DNA of 55,671 nt from NCBI GenBank assembly GCA_012728855.1, contig JAAYEH010000259.1, forward strand, positions 1-55,671. Reading direction: 5' to 3'. The stretch is from Rhodopirellula sp. GTDB taxonomy: Bacteria; Planctomycetota; Planctomycetia; Pirellulales; Thermoguttaceae. Positions 42,140 through 51,312 of the stretch are shown here, piece by piece (the first letter of the stretch is position 1; each line of letters begins with the position of its first letter). The position numbers and the translations under genes are program-made. The notes below the pieces were generated by a model that saw only the letters and a list, made by a program, of their open reading frames with translations, did no database searches and had not been told where the DNA came from.

Positions 42140-42733
42140 ATGCGCCGTCTCCGTCCGAGTTGGCCCGTCATCGCCGCCGCTTTGCTGGCAATCGCGGCGG
42201 TGGCGGGCGGGTTGGTCTATCGTCACCAGCACCGCTACAAGCATTTCGCCGTCCACGATCCGGGGCGGGTGTACCGTTCCGCGTGGGTCGACGCCGACGT
42301 GGTACGGGAGATCGTTGAAACCTATCGGATTCGCACGGTCGTCAATCTCTGCTTCCCCGGCGAAATGGGCGAAACGCGCTGGATCGAAGAACGACGCGCC
42401 GTGGCCGAATCCGGCGCGCGCCTCTTGGAACTCTCCATGCCCGAGTTGTCGGATCCGACCGATCCAGATTATCGGCCGCATATCGAGGCGCTGTCCAATG
42501 CCGACAATTTCCCGATGCTGATCCACTGTCAACATGGCGTGAGACGGACGGCAAAGCTCCTCCTGCTCTACGACGTGTTGAATCGCGGCATGTCGGCGGA
42601 CCGTTCGCTGGCGCAAATGCCGTTGTTCGGTCGTGAGAACCACGGCGACGAAGTCGTGGCGTTTGCACGGCAACTTTTCCCGCCTCGTGAACGGTTACAG
42701 GACAGGGAGGGGTTCGGGTTGGTGAATCAATAA
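42140..42733 (+). CDS. Membrane-anchored dual-specificity/tyrosine phosphatase-like protein
   Basis: 197 residues with an N-terminal membrane anchor (VIAAALLAIAAVAGGLVY). The catalytic P-loop is HCQHGVRRT, with C130 and R136 in the CX5R arrangement. VYRSAWVDADVVREI and TVVNLCFPGE match DSP-type lipid or protein phosphatases of bacteria. It follows two lipid-methyltransferase-like genes, so lipid-phosphate removal is a reasonable guess. It converges with the sulfatase gene across the hairpin element at 42755-42856. Confidence 0.85.
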   Translation: MRRLRPSWPVIAAALLAIAAVAGGLVYRHQHRYKHFAVHDPGRVYRSAWVDADVVREIVETYRIRTVVNLCFPGEMGETRWIEERRAVAESGARLLELSMPELSDPTDPDYRPHIEALSNADNFPMLIHCQHGVRRTAKLLLLYDVLNRGMSADRSLAQMPLFGRENHGDEVVAFARQLFPPRERLQDREGFGLVNQ

Positions 42734-42754
42734 CCGTTGCGAAATCGACGCGGA

Positions 42755-42856
42755 AAGGGGTCGGGAGTCTTTTTTATCGCGTCGGCCGGAAAAGCGTCTT
42801 TCCATACATGAAAGCGGTGCCCGGCCGACGCGATAAAAAAGACTCCCGACCCCCTT
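42755..42856. repeat. Dispersed hairpin element, copy 3
   Basis: Arms GGGGTCGGGAGTCTTTTTT and AAAAAAGACTCCCGACCCC with an inner stem ATCGCGTCGGCCGG / CCGGCCGACGCGAT. It lies between two convergent genes (phosphatase and sulfatase), the position where a bidirectional terminator would be expected. Confidence 0.9.
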
Positions 42857-42903
42857 GGCCCCGCCACCGCCGGTAAGCGTGACGGTTATTCCTTCGTCGA
42901 TCG

Positions 42904-44517
42904 TTACGGCTCGATCGGCCCCGGCTCGATATCCGTCGAGTTGATCCACCCGGCCTTGAGCTTCTCGCCGCCGGTGAATCGTTCGTAGAATCCGCGTTGC
43001 CCGGGTTGAGCATACGGATAGGCGTCGAACACGGCCCCTTCGCCCGACATCCGTGGGTCGCCTTGGACGGTGAGTTCCTCGAAGAGTTGGGACCGCAGCG
43101 CGGTTTTGCGATGCTGTTCTTGCGGGTTCATGGCGAGGTTCTCGAGGCAATCGCGGTCGCTGGCGATGTGATAGAGTTCTTCCTCGCCCCGTTTGCCGAA
43201 CGACCAGTTCCAGAACTTTTCCACCCCGGGAATGGTCCGCGCCTGGAGACATTTGGTTTTCGTGGGGCTGCCGTCGCAGTTGAGGTATCCCGTTTCGGGA
43301 TTGCCGGCCGGCCATCGCCCCGGCTCGAAGTTCCGCAGATAGAGATATCCGCCCTTGACGATGCCGCGGATCGGGTAGCCCCAATCGTGCGGCCGGCCGA
43401 TGTCGTGCCTCTCCTTCCCGATGAGCACGTGGTCGCGAGCCGGGTTGACCTGGCCCGACTTCCCGGAGAAGAAGATGTCCGTGAGGCTGTGGCCCTGGCA
43501 CGGTGGCATCCCGCTGGATTGCGGCGCCACGGCGGCCAACTCCAGAAAGGTGGGGGCGAAGTCGATGAAGCTGACGAAGTCGTCGACGGTGCGGCCGGGT
43601 TTCTTGATTCCGCCGGTCCACATGGCCGCCAAGGGGAGATGGTTCGAGTATTCGTATTCCTGCCCTTTGCAGCGAGGGAAAGGCAGACCGTTGTCCGCCG
43701 TGACGATCACCAGCGTGTTGTCCAATTCGCCCGCCTGTTCCAACGCCGCGAGCATTCGCTGGAGATGACGGTCGAAGTGCTCGATCTCGAAGGCGTAGTC
43801 CAGCATGTCGGTGCGGACGGTTTCGTTGTCGGGCCAGAAGTCGGGAACGTCCTCGATGTCGGAAGTCTGCTTGCCTCCTTTGGCGATCCCGGAGCCGAAC
43901 TCGTACCCGCGGTGCGGTTCCAGTCCGCCGTACCAGAAGCAGAAAGGCTGTCCGGCGGGACGAGCGGCGAGGAAGTCGTCGAAATTGGCCGCATAGTCGA
44001 GCGGCGAGATGCCGTCGGCTGGCGGTTTCGTCTTCTGCCGGTTAAAGGGAATGCCCGTCAACAGTCTTGGCTTGCCGTTGACAGTGCCCGCGTCCCCCGG
44101 GGCCCACCCCTTGGCCGTGCATCCGACGAAGTAGCCATGTTCGGCCAGCGCCTCGCTGTACGTCTTGAACTTCGCCGGGAAGTAGCAGACGTGGTTGGCG
44201 GCCTCCTCAAGCTGCCAGGAATTGCGGCCCGTAATGATGCAGGCCCGCGAGGGGGCACACTTGGCGTTGGGGGTGTAGGCGTTGGTAAATAAAATCCCTT
44301 CGCGGGCGACGCGGTCGAAGCCGGGGGTGCGGACCCACTTGCACCCGTAGGCGCCCATATGCGGATAGGAGGCGTCGTCGGCGATGCAAAAAAGGATGTT
44401 GGGACGAGCGGCCTTCGCTGCCGGCGCAGCATGACCGGTCGGAGCTGCAGCGATCGAAACCAACCCGGCCAACAGCCCGGATAGGAAACGTCGGTGTTTG
44501 GTCACAAAACGGCTCAT
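42904..44517 (-). CDS. Secreted sulfatase
   Basis: 537 residues. ATG 44517 opens a signal peptide ([24 protein letters not shown]). The alkaline-phosphatase-superfamily core is complete: [11 protein letters not shown] with metal ligands D47 and D48, the formylglycine motif [12 protein letters not shown] with C87, and [13 protein letters not shown] with further metal ligands. It hydrolyses sulfate esters outside the cytoplasm, most likely of sulfated polysaccharides. Cys87 needs a formylglycine-generating enzyme or anaerobic maturase. The longer frame up to 44628 adds only non-leader residues. It is a single-gene unit facing the phosphatase. Confidence 0.92.
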   Translation of the reverse strand: MSRFVTKHRRFLSGLLAGLVSIAAAPTGHAAPAAKAARPNILFCIADDASYPHMGAYGCKWVRTPGFDRVAREGILFTNAYTPNAKCAPSRACIITGRNSWQLEEAANHVCYFPAKFKTYSEALAEHGYFVGCTAKGWAPGDAGTVNGKPRLLTGIPFNRQKTKPPADGISPLDYAANFDDFLAARPAGQPFCFWYGGLEPHRGYEFGSGIAKGGKQTSDIEDVPDFWPDNETVRTDMLDYAFEIEHFDRHLQRMLAALEQAGELDNTLVIVTADNGLPFPRCKGQEYEYSNHLPLAAMWTGGIKKPGRTVDDFVSFIDFAPTFLELAAVAPQSSGMPPCQGHSLTDIFFSGKSGQVNPARDHVLIGKERHDIGRPHDWGYPIRGIVKGGYLYLRNFEPGRWPAGNPETGYLNCDGSPTKTKCLQARTIPGVEKFWNWSFGKRGEEELYHIASDRDCLENLAMNPQEQHRKTALRSQLFEELTVQGDPRMSGEGAVFDAYPYAQPGQRGFYERFTGGEKLKAGWINSTDIEPGPIEP

Positions 44518-44824
44518 CGAATGGTTCTCTGTCAGGGAGGCGGAAATCGCTCCAGTATAAGGCATCGACGCGATTGCGAAAACTACCAGGACGACGACGG
44601 AGTAGCACGGATGGCAGAGCCGAGGCACGGATAAGCGAGAAAGGCCGAGGATTTAGGGAGAGACATGGCGGAGCTGAAAGTGTCAGGGACTTTTCTTTCG
44701 CTTGGATATCCCGGTGTACAACAAGAACTGACAGAACGATTATCCGTCCGGGCGCAAGTACCACCAAGGCGCTCACTTCATGCTGGACGTCTTCTGAGCG
44801 GACTGCCGCCGAGCAATCGCCGGA
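44518..44824. other. Gap with no gene recognised
   Basis: The 307-bp stretch lies upstream of the sulfatase and should include its promoter. Short plus-strand frames occur, one ending in YHQGAHFMLDVF at about 44800, which reads protein-like but is only about twenty codons after a stop. Confidence 0.4.
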
Positions 44825-45205
44825 TTAGGGGGAGGGGTGACACTGGGGGCGGCAGAGCAGGGCAATGAGCGTTTTCCACGTCGAGGTGGCAACTATGATC
44901 CGGTTTTGACTCTCATGTACCCGTTGCCCACTGTACAGATGCGTCACGAAGAGAATCTCCTTCTCCGGCTCGTCAGTCCCGGGGATCACACCGGTCGCGA
45001 AATAAAACTCGCCGTCATAGCCCCGGCTTTCGACATCAATCTCCGAGAGCCCCGCTTCCTGCAACGCCTCACCACAGCGCTCGGCGGAGAGCTTGAAGTT
45101 GGGAAATGCGAAAAACCGCTCCAGGCGGTTCTGTTCGGCGGCTTGGCGCAGGGCCTTCATGCCGCTGAAGCGGCCCGCGAAGCGGGAGTAGAAGTCTCGC
45201 CACAT
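44825..45205 (-). pseudogene. Truncated M28/DUF4910-like aminopeptidase
   Basis: 126 codons. The opening MWRDFYSRFAGRFSG and FPNFKLSAERCGEALQEAGL match the start of DUF4910/M28-type zinc aminopeptidases. GEFYFATGVIPGTD and EILFVTHLY correspond to the segment just before the first metal-binding site. The sequence then turns into unrelated residues and stops, so all metal ligands and most of a ~400-600-residue enzyme are missing. The start codon is 46 bp from the next gene's stop. Any product should be inactive. Confidence 0.6.
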
Positions 45206-45251
45206 GGATCACCGCGCCGGTCAGAATGGTTTTTCGGTATGACTTGGCACC

Positions 45252-46235
45252 TCACGCGATCCAGGGCCGGCGGCGATTGCGAACGCAGTCCAAGGCGAGC
45301 ACTTCGTTGGCCGTGACCGTGTTCTCGGCGATTTCGTAGTCGAACATGCCGGCAAGCGAGAAATCGGCGCCGTGCTGGAAAGCGTAGGTGAGTCCGTCTT
45401 TCGGGCTGATCGCCCCCGCGGCCATCACCTTGAACGCGATCCACGGCTTCTTGACGTTCTCCATGTACCGGATGGTTTCTTCCGGGGTAAAGCTCCAACG
45501 GTTGTCGTGGTTGACACTCACGCTCGGGTAATCGGCCGAGTGCAAGGTTTTGACGTAGTAGTCGGCGGGGATGTCGTTTTGCTCGCAGCACTGGATGGCT
45601 TCCAGCCGGTGGGCGCCGACCCCTGCCGGCAAGCCCACGTCCTTGGCCGCTTCCACCGCTTTTCGCATCAGGTCGGGACGCGGCGTGCTGAGGTTCCCTT
45701 GAAGATCGACTCCGGCGAGCTGATCGCCTCGGACTCCCCAAAGATAGATCGAGTCGGTGCCGATATCGCGGAGCATCTTGCAGGCGTCTCGGTAGGCAAC
45801 CATGTCATCGGAAATAGCGGCCGTGGGGCAGATGATCCATTTCATCTTGCCGCCGTACCCCTTGCGATATTCCTGCAGCCAGTCGACGACCCCGGCGGCC
45901 GTGTGAATGACCACCGCATTGACGCCGTGGGCTTCCGCAATGGCCATCGTCTCGAAGATCTTCTCTTTCGTGTTGTAACGTGCCGCCAGCGTGTAGACGT
46001 AGCGCAAGTCGCGGGAGTGCGTATAGTGGGTGAGCAAGTTGCCGCCCAACAGGATGCGGCCGATCGAAAGGCCGGGGGCTAGTTCGGCCTGGGGCACTTG
46101 CTGTTGCGGGGTGATCTCGGCGCCCGGCTTTTTCGGATCGTCGCCGCGGACGATGCCCGAGGCCCCGGCAGCCGCCAAGACTGCCGAAGTGGAGGCGGTT
46201 TTCACGAAATGCCGTCTTGTTTGTCGATCTGTCAT
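45252..46235 (-). CDS. Tat-exported TIM-barrel-like protein, paralogue A
   Basis: 327 residues. The ATG at 46235 gives a Tat leader (TRRHFVKTASTSAVLAAAG). The body reads as a beta/alpha barrel of the aldo-keto reductase type seen in planctomycetes: GRILLGGNLLTHYTHSRDLR, ETMAIAEAHGVNAVVIH and KPWIAFKVMAAGAI. I do not see a complete aldo-keto reductase catalytic tetrad, so activity is open. Its closest visible relative is the neighbouring gene at 46304-47194. The two are 68 bp apart and probably co-transcribed. Confidence 0.75.
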   Translation of the reverse strand: MTDRQTRRHFVKTASTSAVLAAAGASGIVRGDDPKKPGAEITPQQQVPQAELAPGLSIGRILLGGNLLTHYTHSRDLRYVYTLAARYNTKEKIFETMAIAEAHGVNAVVIHTAAGVVDWLQEYRKGYGGKMKWIICPTAAISDDMVAYRDACKMLRDIGTDSIYLWGVRGDQLAGVDLQGNLSTPRPDLMRKAVEAAKDVGLPAGVGAHRLEAIQCCEQNDIPADYYVKTLHSADYPSVSVNHDNRWSFTPEETIRYMENVKKPWIAFKVMAAGAISPKDGLTYAFQHGADFSLAGMFDYEIAENTVTANEVLALDCVRNRRRPWIA

Positions 46236-46303
46236 GATAGGGATTCCAGTGATCGGTTCGGTGTGGGGAATGGGATTGCGGTGCCGCTCGGTCTGGGACG
46301 CGT

Positions 46304-47194
46304 TCATGCCCGCCAGGGCCGGCTGCGTTTGCTGTCCGCGCGTGGGATTACTCGCCGGGCCGATTCGGCCGTTTCGGCGATCAGGAAATCGAACATGGCG
46401 ACCGCGGCAAAATCGGCGCCGCCCTCCAGGGCATACGTCAGCCCGGCTCGCGAATTGATTGCGCCGGTGGCCAGCACCTTGGTGGCCAACCACGGCTTGG
46501 TGATCGACTGGAATGCCTGAACGACCTGATCGGGATGGGCGCACCAGATGTTGTCGAAATAGCCGGGCGTCAACTGGATATACTCGTTGCGAACTTCCGG
46601 CGGGGTCGGCCGCGCGGTGGGATAGCCGTCCGCGTGAAGTGACTTCACATAGAAATCCAGCGGCAGCTTCGCCTCCTCGCAGGCGGCGACCACCGGCATG
46701 GCCCAAGTTCCCACGCCGATGGAAAGAGCAAACTTGGCCGCCGTTTCGATCACGTTGCGAAGCTTGTCGAAGCCGCCGGTGCGAACGAGTTCATCGGTCT
46801 CGCACTCGCACGTGTAGTGGGCGACGGCGCCTCCGTCGATGTTGCGTTGGATTGCTTCGGCCAACGCTTCGCCGGTCAGTTTCGGCGAGAGCCGGGCAAT
46901 AAACTGAAGCTTGCCGCCCGCGGCGTTGTACTCTCGAACAGCCTCGTCGCCCGCGCCGAGGACCGTGTTGATCCCACTGGCCTCGGCGAGTCGGAGCGTT
47001 TCCTGGATCCGCTCCGGCGTGTGGTAGGTCCGCGCCAGGCGACTGACATACTTCAGATCACGGCTATGAACCGTTCCCACCAGCGGATTGCCGTCGAACA
47101 CAAGTCGGCTGACGACGGAATCGCCGAGTTTTCCGCAGGGCATCCCGTTGAAATCCGTATGAGGAGATCCGGGCGCCGGTTTCGTGTTTTCCAT
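46304..47194 (-). CDS. TIM-barrel-like protein, paralogue B (no leader)
   Basis: 296 residues, clearly homologous to the gene downstream: LVFDGNPLVGTVHSRDLKYV, ETLRLAEASGINTVL and KPWLATKVLATGAINSRAGL match its counterparts in order. No signal peptide is seen, so this copy should be cytoplasmic while paralogue A is exported. The ATG at 47194 is chosen over TTG 47200, with GAGG about 8 nt upstream. Function unknown; the location split of two paralogues suggests the same chemistry in two compartments, or different roles. Confidence 0.75.
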   Translation of the reverse strand: MENTKPAPGSPHTDFNGMPCGKLGDSVVSRLVFDGNPLVGTVHSRDLKYVSRLARTYHTPERIQETLRLAEASGINTVLGAGDEAVREYNAAGGKLQFIARLSPKLTGEALAEAIQRNIDGGAVAHYTCECETDELVRTGGFDKLRNVIETAAKFALSIGVGTWAMPVVAACEEAKLPLDFYVKSLHADGYPTARPTPPEVRNEYIQLTPGYFDNIWCAHPDQVVQAFQSITKPWLATKVLATGAINSRAGLTYALEGGADFAAVAMFDFLIAETAESARRVIPRADSKRSRPWRA

Positions 47195-47301
47195 GAGCAA
47201 CTCCTCTGGCAGGTAGTGACGATAATACGAGTTCGCAACAACTTTGTGATCGGGCGTCGTTCAAAGCGGTAGGTACCGCTCGGCAAGCGGGAGCTACTGG
47301 G

Positions 47302-48477
47302 CTATTTGCCGATGGCGTGGTTGTTTTTGGTCGTTTCTTCCTTCAAAACTCCTTGATACTGCTGGATAGCATGGTAGTCAGGTTCGTAGAGCGAAGCCTC
47401 TTCGGGCGTCGGGAGCCGCAACGGACGCACGACGCGGAAACCCGGTGCGTAGGGGGCGGTGAATTGCCAGATGCTTTGGGGATCGCGCGGATCTTCCGCT
47501 TTCCATTCGGGATCCGAGGCCGTGCGTGCCGCGCTGCGAAGTCCGTCGGGGTCGCTGTCCCAGCATCCGCCGCGAGCCACCAGAGGGTAGACCGTCTGCG
47601 GAGCCAGGAAAGGACTGCGCACGGTTCGGCCCGCGACACCGGCGTAATACTCGGGGTCGTACTGGTCCAGCACCCATTCCATCACGTTGCCATGCATATC
47701 ATGAAGCCCCCAGGGGTTCGGCTTCTTCTCGCCCACCTTCCGGCACTTGTCGTCGGCGTTGTCGAAATACCAGGCGTAGTCGTCGATCGGGGCGTCGCCG
47801 AACGAATAGGCCGTCGCCGTCCCGCCGCGGCAGGCATATTCCCATTCGGCCTCGGTCGGCAAGCGATAGTAGCGGCCGGTCTTGGCGGTCAACCACTTGC
47901 AGTAGCAGCGGGCGGCAAGCTGGGTCATGCCGAAGGCGGGAAAGCCCGACTTCCCCATGCCAAACGTGACATCGGTGAACGGCTTGGAGGGCCGAGCGAT
48001 GGCATCGGCGATTGCCTCGGCCTGCCGCCGCGCCGGATCCTTGCAGTTGGCTCCCGCATCGCCCGTATCGTCGGCAGCCAGTCCTTCAACCAGGCCGGCC
48101 CAGAGGTTGTACTCGTCCCAGGTGACCTCGCATCGGCCGATCCAGAAGGGTTCGATCTCGACGTTGTGTTGCGGCCCCTCATCGTCTCGCCGATCCGGCT
48201 CATCGAGAGGGCTTCCCATGAGAAACGCCCCGCCGGCAATCGGAACCATCTCGAACGTCACGCCACTATCGCCGATCGTCTCGCGATAAGGCTTCATCTC
48301 CGCTTCAGACCGGGCAACACTCGCCGGCAAGTGGATCGGAGCGGGCATCCACCGGAGAGTTGGAGTGGCGGTGGGATCGAAGCCGAGCCCCTGCGAAATC
48401 GCGTCGGCACAAAGGGCGTTCCCGACGACCAAGAAGACACCAAGACCACACGCACCAATGACGGGAAGGTACTTCAT
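47302..48477 (-). CDS. SUMF1/formylglycine-generating-enzyme-domain protein
   Basis: 391 residues with a signal peptide (LPVIGACGLGVFLVVGNALC). The SUMF1 domain runs from about 80 to 360: FEMVPIAGGAFLMGSPLDE, FWIGRCEVTWDEYNLW, YRLPTEAEWEYACRGG, NPWGLHDMHGNVMEWVLD and FRVVRP. The C-terminal region that carries the two redox cysteines of true formylglycine-generating enzymes reads RGGCWDSDPDGLRSAAR here, with only one cysteine in place. It is therefore more likely a SUMF1-fold protein of other function than a sulfatase maturase. The start 48477 begins the leader. Confidence 0.88.
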   Translation of the reverse strand: MKYLPVIGACGLGVFLVVGNALCADAISQGLGFDPTATPTLRWMPAPIHLPASVARSEAEMKPYRETIGDSGVTFEMVPIAGGAFLMGSPLDEPDRRDDEGPQHNVEIEPFWIGRCEVTWDEYNLWAGLVEGLAADDTGDAGANCKDPARRQAEAIADAIARPSKPFTDVTFGMGKSGFPAFGMTQLAARCYCKWLTAKTGRYYRLPTEAEWEYACRGGTATAYSFGDAPIDDYAWYFDNADDKCRKVGEKKPNPWGLHDMHGNVMEWVLDQYDPEYYAGVAGRTVRSPFLAPQTVYPLVARGGCWDSDPDGLRSAARTASDPEWKAEDPRDPQSIWQFTAPYAPGFRVVRPLRLPTPEEASLYEPDYHAIQQYQGVLKEETTKNNHAIGK

Positions 48478-48564
48478 GCTCCGCTTTGCCAGAGGGTGAT
48501 GTGAAGGAGGCAAAGGATTGGAATTGGGGAGAGCGCTGGCCATCGGACGCCGTCTAAGAATGGC

Positions 48565-48640
48565 AAAACGGGGACGGGTAGCCTCGCTCCCTGCTTTCCG
48601 AGGTTCTCGCAAGCATAACCGGGGTCCAGTCCCCGTCTTA
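48565..48640. repeat. Diverged GGGGAC-type hairpin element
   Basis: AAAACGGGGAC near the left end pairs partly with AGTCCCCGTCTT at the right end. The core CCGGGGTCCAGTCCCCG resembles the inner arms of the elements at 6021 and 48903. The match is weaker than in those two. Confidence 0.5.
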
Positions 48641-48902
48641 TTGGGGGTCCGGCCACAGCGACTCTACCGGCCAGTATAGTCGCGGGCCGATCCCTGTCAA
48701 TCGAGGCGGAAGCCTCGCGCATGCTTTGCCAGCCGCCGATCCCAGCGGCGATCCTCTTGGCGTCGTGCTTCCACCCGCACAACTATTTTCGCCCGCACCG
48801 GGTTCAGGTGAACGTAGCGCGTCAAATCCATCGCGTGCGACTCGTCTTCGACGAGAACCGCTTTGATTTCGTCAGCGTGCGCGGAGAAGAGCCAAGAGTT
48901 TA

Positions 48903-49002
48903 AGAGCCTATCCCAAAACCGCCGGGGACTGGCTCATTTTGCGGAGTCTTCGGAGCAAAATGTGCCTGTCCCCCTCTCCGCCAAGGTTTTGGGATAGGCT
49001 CT
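48903..49002. repeat. Composite hairpin with IS-like terminal inverted repeats
   Basis: Perfect 18-bp terminal arms AGAGCCTATCCCAAAACC (48903-48920) and GGTTTTGGGATAGGCTCT (48985-49002) enclose a GGGGACTGGCTCATTTTGC stem that pairs with GCAAAATGTGCCTGTCCCC. No coding capacity. The size and the terminal arms are those of a MITE-like non-autonomous element. Confidence 0.85.
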
Positions 49003-49047
49003 AAGACTCGATCCCGGTCTTTCCCGCGAGGCTCGCTCGTACGGGCG

Positions 49048-49827
49048 TCAGGGGCGAATCAATTCCTTCTCGGATAGAACGGTCAGTTTTACGTTTTTGA
49101 AAGAGACCTCATAGTCGTGATTCTGCAGCGCGATCTTCCCACCGTTGAGATGGCCGAACCGTTTGTCTTCCTGAAGACGGCTGTTGTTGACCAGGCATTT
49201 CCAAAGCGGCGATTCCGCTTTGACGTTGACGGCCAGTTTGTCGTTAAGCCACAGCTCGACATGGTTTCCCATGACCATGATTTTCCCTTTATTGTACCCC
49301 AGATGAATCATCGGACCGGCTGCGTCGTAACGATGGAAGATCGTGTAGAAGCTGCCGGTGAAGTAGCGGGGGAGCTTCGGATGGATGGGGCGGTTCGCAT
49401 CGTCGATGATCTGGTATTCGTGCCCCCTGGCCTTGTCGCCCTCGTTCCAACTATGGAAAAAGATGCCGGAATTGCCGGCAAACGGAACCTTGAACTCAAA
49501 TTCGAGAATCAAGTCGGCATATTCGCCTTTGAGAAACAGGTCTTTGTTGCCGCCCAGACGTCGGATTACGCCGCCTTGGATTTCCCAGTCCGGATTGGGA
49601 TTCCCTTGGGCGTCCGTCCAGTTTCCGGCCTCCGCATCCAGGCACAGATCCCGCGTCGCCCCCTGAGCATAAGCGGCGACGATGTTCCCTTTTTCGTCTG
49701 GCACGGAGTAAACGCCGTCTTTGAACGTCGCCACAGGCGACGGCGGCCAGTTCTGCTGGGCTATCGCAAGGCCGGATAAACTTGAAACCAGACAGATAAC
49801 CATCAATACAGTTCTTGTTTCTCTCAT
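49048..49827 (-). CDS. DUF1080 (3-keto-disaccharide hydrolase domain) protein
   Basis: 259 residues with a signal peptide (RTVLMVICLVSSLSGLAIAQ). The DUF1080 core shows LFLKGEYADLILEFEFKVPF, NSGIFFHSWNEGDKARGHEY and HDYEVSFKNVKLTVL. About 60 residues precede the first core strand, longer than in the other two copies here. GAAAGGAAAG lies 4 nt upstream of ATG 49827. It follows the exported Gfo/Idh/MocA gene on the same strand (75-bp gap), a pairing common in planctomycetes and consistent with keto-glycoside chemistry in the periplasm. Confidence 0.88.
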   Translation of the reverse strand: MRETRTVLMVICLVSSLSGLAIAQQNWPPSPVATFKDGVYSVPDEKGNIVAAYAQGATRDLCLDAEAGNWTDAQGNPNPDWEIQGGVIRRLGGNKDLFLKGEYADLILEFEFKVPFAGNSGIFFHSWNEGDKARGHEYQIIDDANRPIHPKLPRYFTGSFYTIFHRYDAAGPMIHLGYNKGKIMVMGNHVELWLNDKLAVNVKAESPLWKCLVNNSRLQEDKRFGHLNGGKIALQNHDYEVSFKNVKLTVLSEKELIRP

Positions 49828-49902
49828 TGGCTTTCCTTTCTGACGATAATGGTCAATGATCTGATAAGACATCGCCTTTTGAGCGGCACAGGCACACACC
49901 CA

Positions 49903-51312
49903 CTAGGTGATCGACCAGGGAGGCAGTCCTGGTTGGCCGCGAACCAGCCGATTCGCTTCGTCATCGCCGGGGACTTCTTCCTTGACGGGATCCCAGGCCA
50001 GTTTTCTACCCAACTGGCACGCGATGTAGCCCAATTGCACCAAGGTGCTGGCCCGATGACCCACTTCGGCGTCTTCGAGTGTCTGGGCGCGCGAGCGGAC
50101 GCATTCGATGAAATCCGTCTTTTCGTTTCTCAACTGGAATGGGAAATCCTCGTACTTGACTTCGGCGTCCAGAATGGATTTCGGCTCCGCAGCAATCCGA
50201 TTGGGGCTTCGCCAACCGCAAATCCATCCTTCGGTTCCCTCAAACCGTATGTATCCTTCGCCGTCGGGATACTCTTTGCGGCCAATGTAGTCCACCTCGA
50301 CGCCGTTTGCATAGCGGTAACGGACCTGGAACTCTTCGAGGACGTTGAAGAGCCGGTCGGCCGGCGGAAACGGCCCATGACCTTCCACTTCCACCGGACC
50401 GCTCCGCTCGGTGCCATTGCCCCATTGGACAAGATCGGCCGGATGGTGGCCCCAATTGCAGATGGCTCCGTCGCAGTAAAGGCGATTGTTGTACCAGCCG
50501 GGACGCCCGATCTTCTCGCAGGGATGAACGCGTTCCTCCGTGTAGGGGCGTCGCTCCGCCGGGCCTTGCCACATTTCGTAGTCCAATGTCTTCGGAACCG
50601 GCATGGTCGCTTCGTTGGGCGTTGGAACGGGATAGATGGGCACCGCGAAACGGATCCTCTTGAGTTGACCGATCTTGCCCGTCCGAACCAGGCTTGCCAC
50701 CCGAAACAACTCCGGTTCGGATCGCCAATTGCTGTCGGTGCGGAAAACGATCTTTGACCGGGCCGCGGCGTCGGCCAATACTCTGCCGTGGGCGATCGCC
50801 AGTCCAATCGGCTTTTCGAGGGCCACGTCCTTGCCGGCTTTGATCGCGGCCAGCGCGATCGGCACGTGCCAATGATCGGGCGTACTGATCATCACGGCGT
50901 CAACGTCCTTGTGGGCGAGTAATTCCCGGAAATCGGTGGTGCGAAACGTGTCTTTCAAGAGTGCCACATCCCACAGGTTCTTTTTTGCCACCGCGGCGAT
51001 GTTGGAGACTCCCTCCACGCGCAGCCGCCAACGATCGACATCGCACAAGGCTACCGTCTTGCAGTAGCCGGATCGCATGAAGACCGACATGTTTGCGTGA
51101 ATGGCCTGTCGGCCCAACCCGATGAAACCAATGCCAATGCGATTGCCGGGCGCTGTTTGGCCGTTGAAGCCCAAGACGGCCCCCGGCACAAACAGGGGCG
51201 CCGCGACCGCGCCGGCAGCCTGGCCCAATCGGGCCAAGAACCGCCGCCGCGACGTTGCAGTTCGCAAGGACGAAGGATTCCCGTTCGGAAGAATCTGTTG
51301 TTCGGCGCGCAT
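49903..51312 (-). CDS. Tat-exported Gfo/Idh/MocA family oxidoreductase
   Basis: 469 residues. A Tat leader TSRRRFLARLGQAAGAVAAP begins about residue 20, after a 19-residue polar lead. The Rossmann motif GFIGLGRQA, STPDHWHVPIALAAIKAGKD and the EKPIGLAIAHG motif are intact. The C-terminal half has RPGWYNNRLYCDGAICNWGHH, typical of the periplasmic planctomycete branch. It should oxidise a sugar outside the cytoplasm, and with the DUF1080 gene downstream may form a two-step keto-sugar pathway. No clear ribosome binding site; ATG 51312 is the most upstream plausible start. Confidence 0.9.
   Translation of the reverse strand: MRAEQQILPNGNPSSLRTATSRRRFLARLGQAAGAVAAPLFVPGAVLGFNGQTAPGNRIGIGFIGLGRQAIHANMSVFMRSGYCKTVALCDVDRWRLRVEGVSNIAAVAKKNLWDVALLKDTFRTTDFRELLAHKDVDAVMISTPDHWHVPIALAAIKAGKDVALEKPIGLAIAHGRVLADAAARSKIVFRTDSNWRSEPELFRVASLVRTGKIGQLKRIRFAVPIYPVPTPNEATMPVPKTLDYEMWQGPAERRPYTEERVHPCEKIGRPGWYNNRLYCDGAICNWGHHPADLVQWGNGTERSGPVEVEGHGPFPPADRLFNVLEEFQVRYRYANGVEVDYIGRKEYPDGEGYIRFEGTEGWICGWRSPNRIAAEPKSILDAEVKYEDFPFQLRNEKTDFIECVRSRAQTLEDAEVGHRASTLVQLGYIACQLGRKLAWDPVKEEVPGDDEANRLVRGQPGLPPWSIT

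Larger units (their letters stand above)
48478..49047. other. Repeat-rich intergenic stretch
   Basis: The 570-bp gap upstream of the SUMF1 gene holds two palindromic elements (48565-48640 and 48903-49002). A 60-codon plus-strand frame between them (48721-48903) has no recognisable family and stops at the edge of the second element; I do not call it. Confidence 0.5.

Noticed and set aside
48721..48903. 60-codon plus-strand frame between two repeats
   Set aside because: No family motif, no ribosome binding site, and it ends at the border of a palindromic element.
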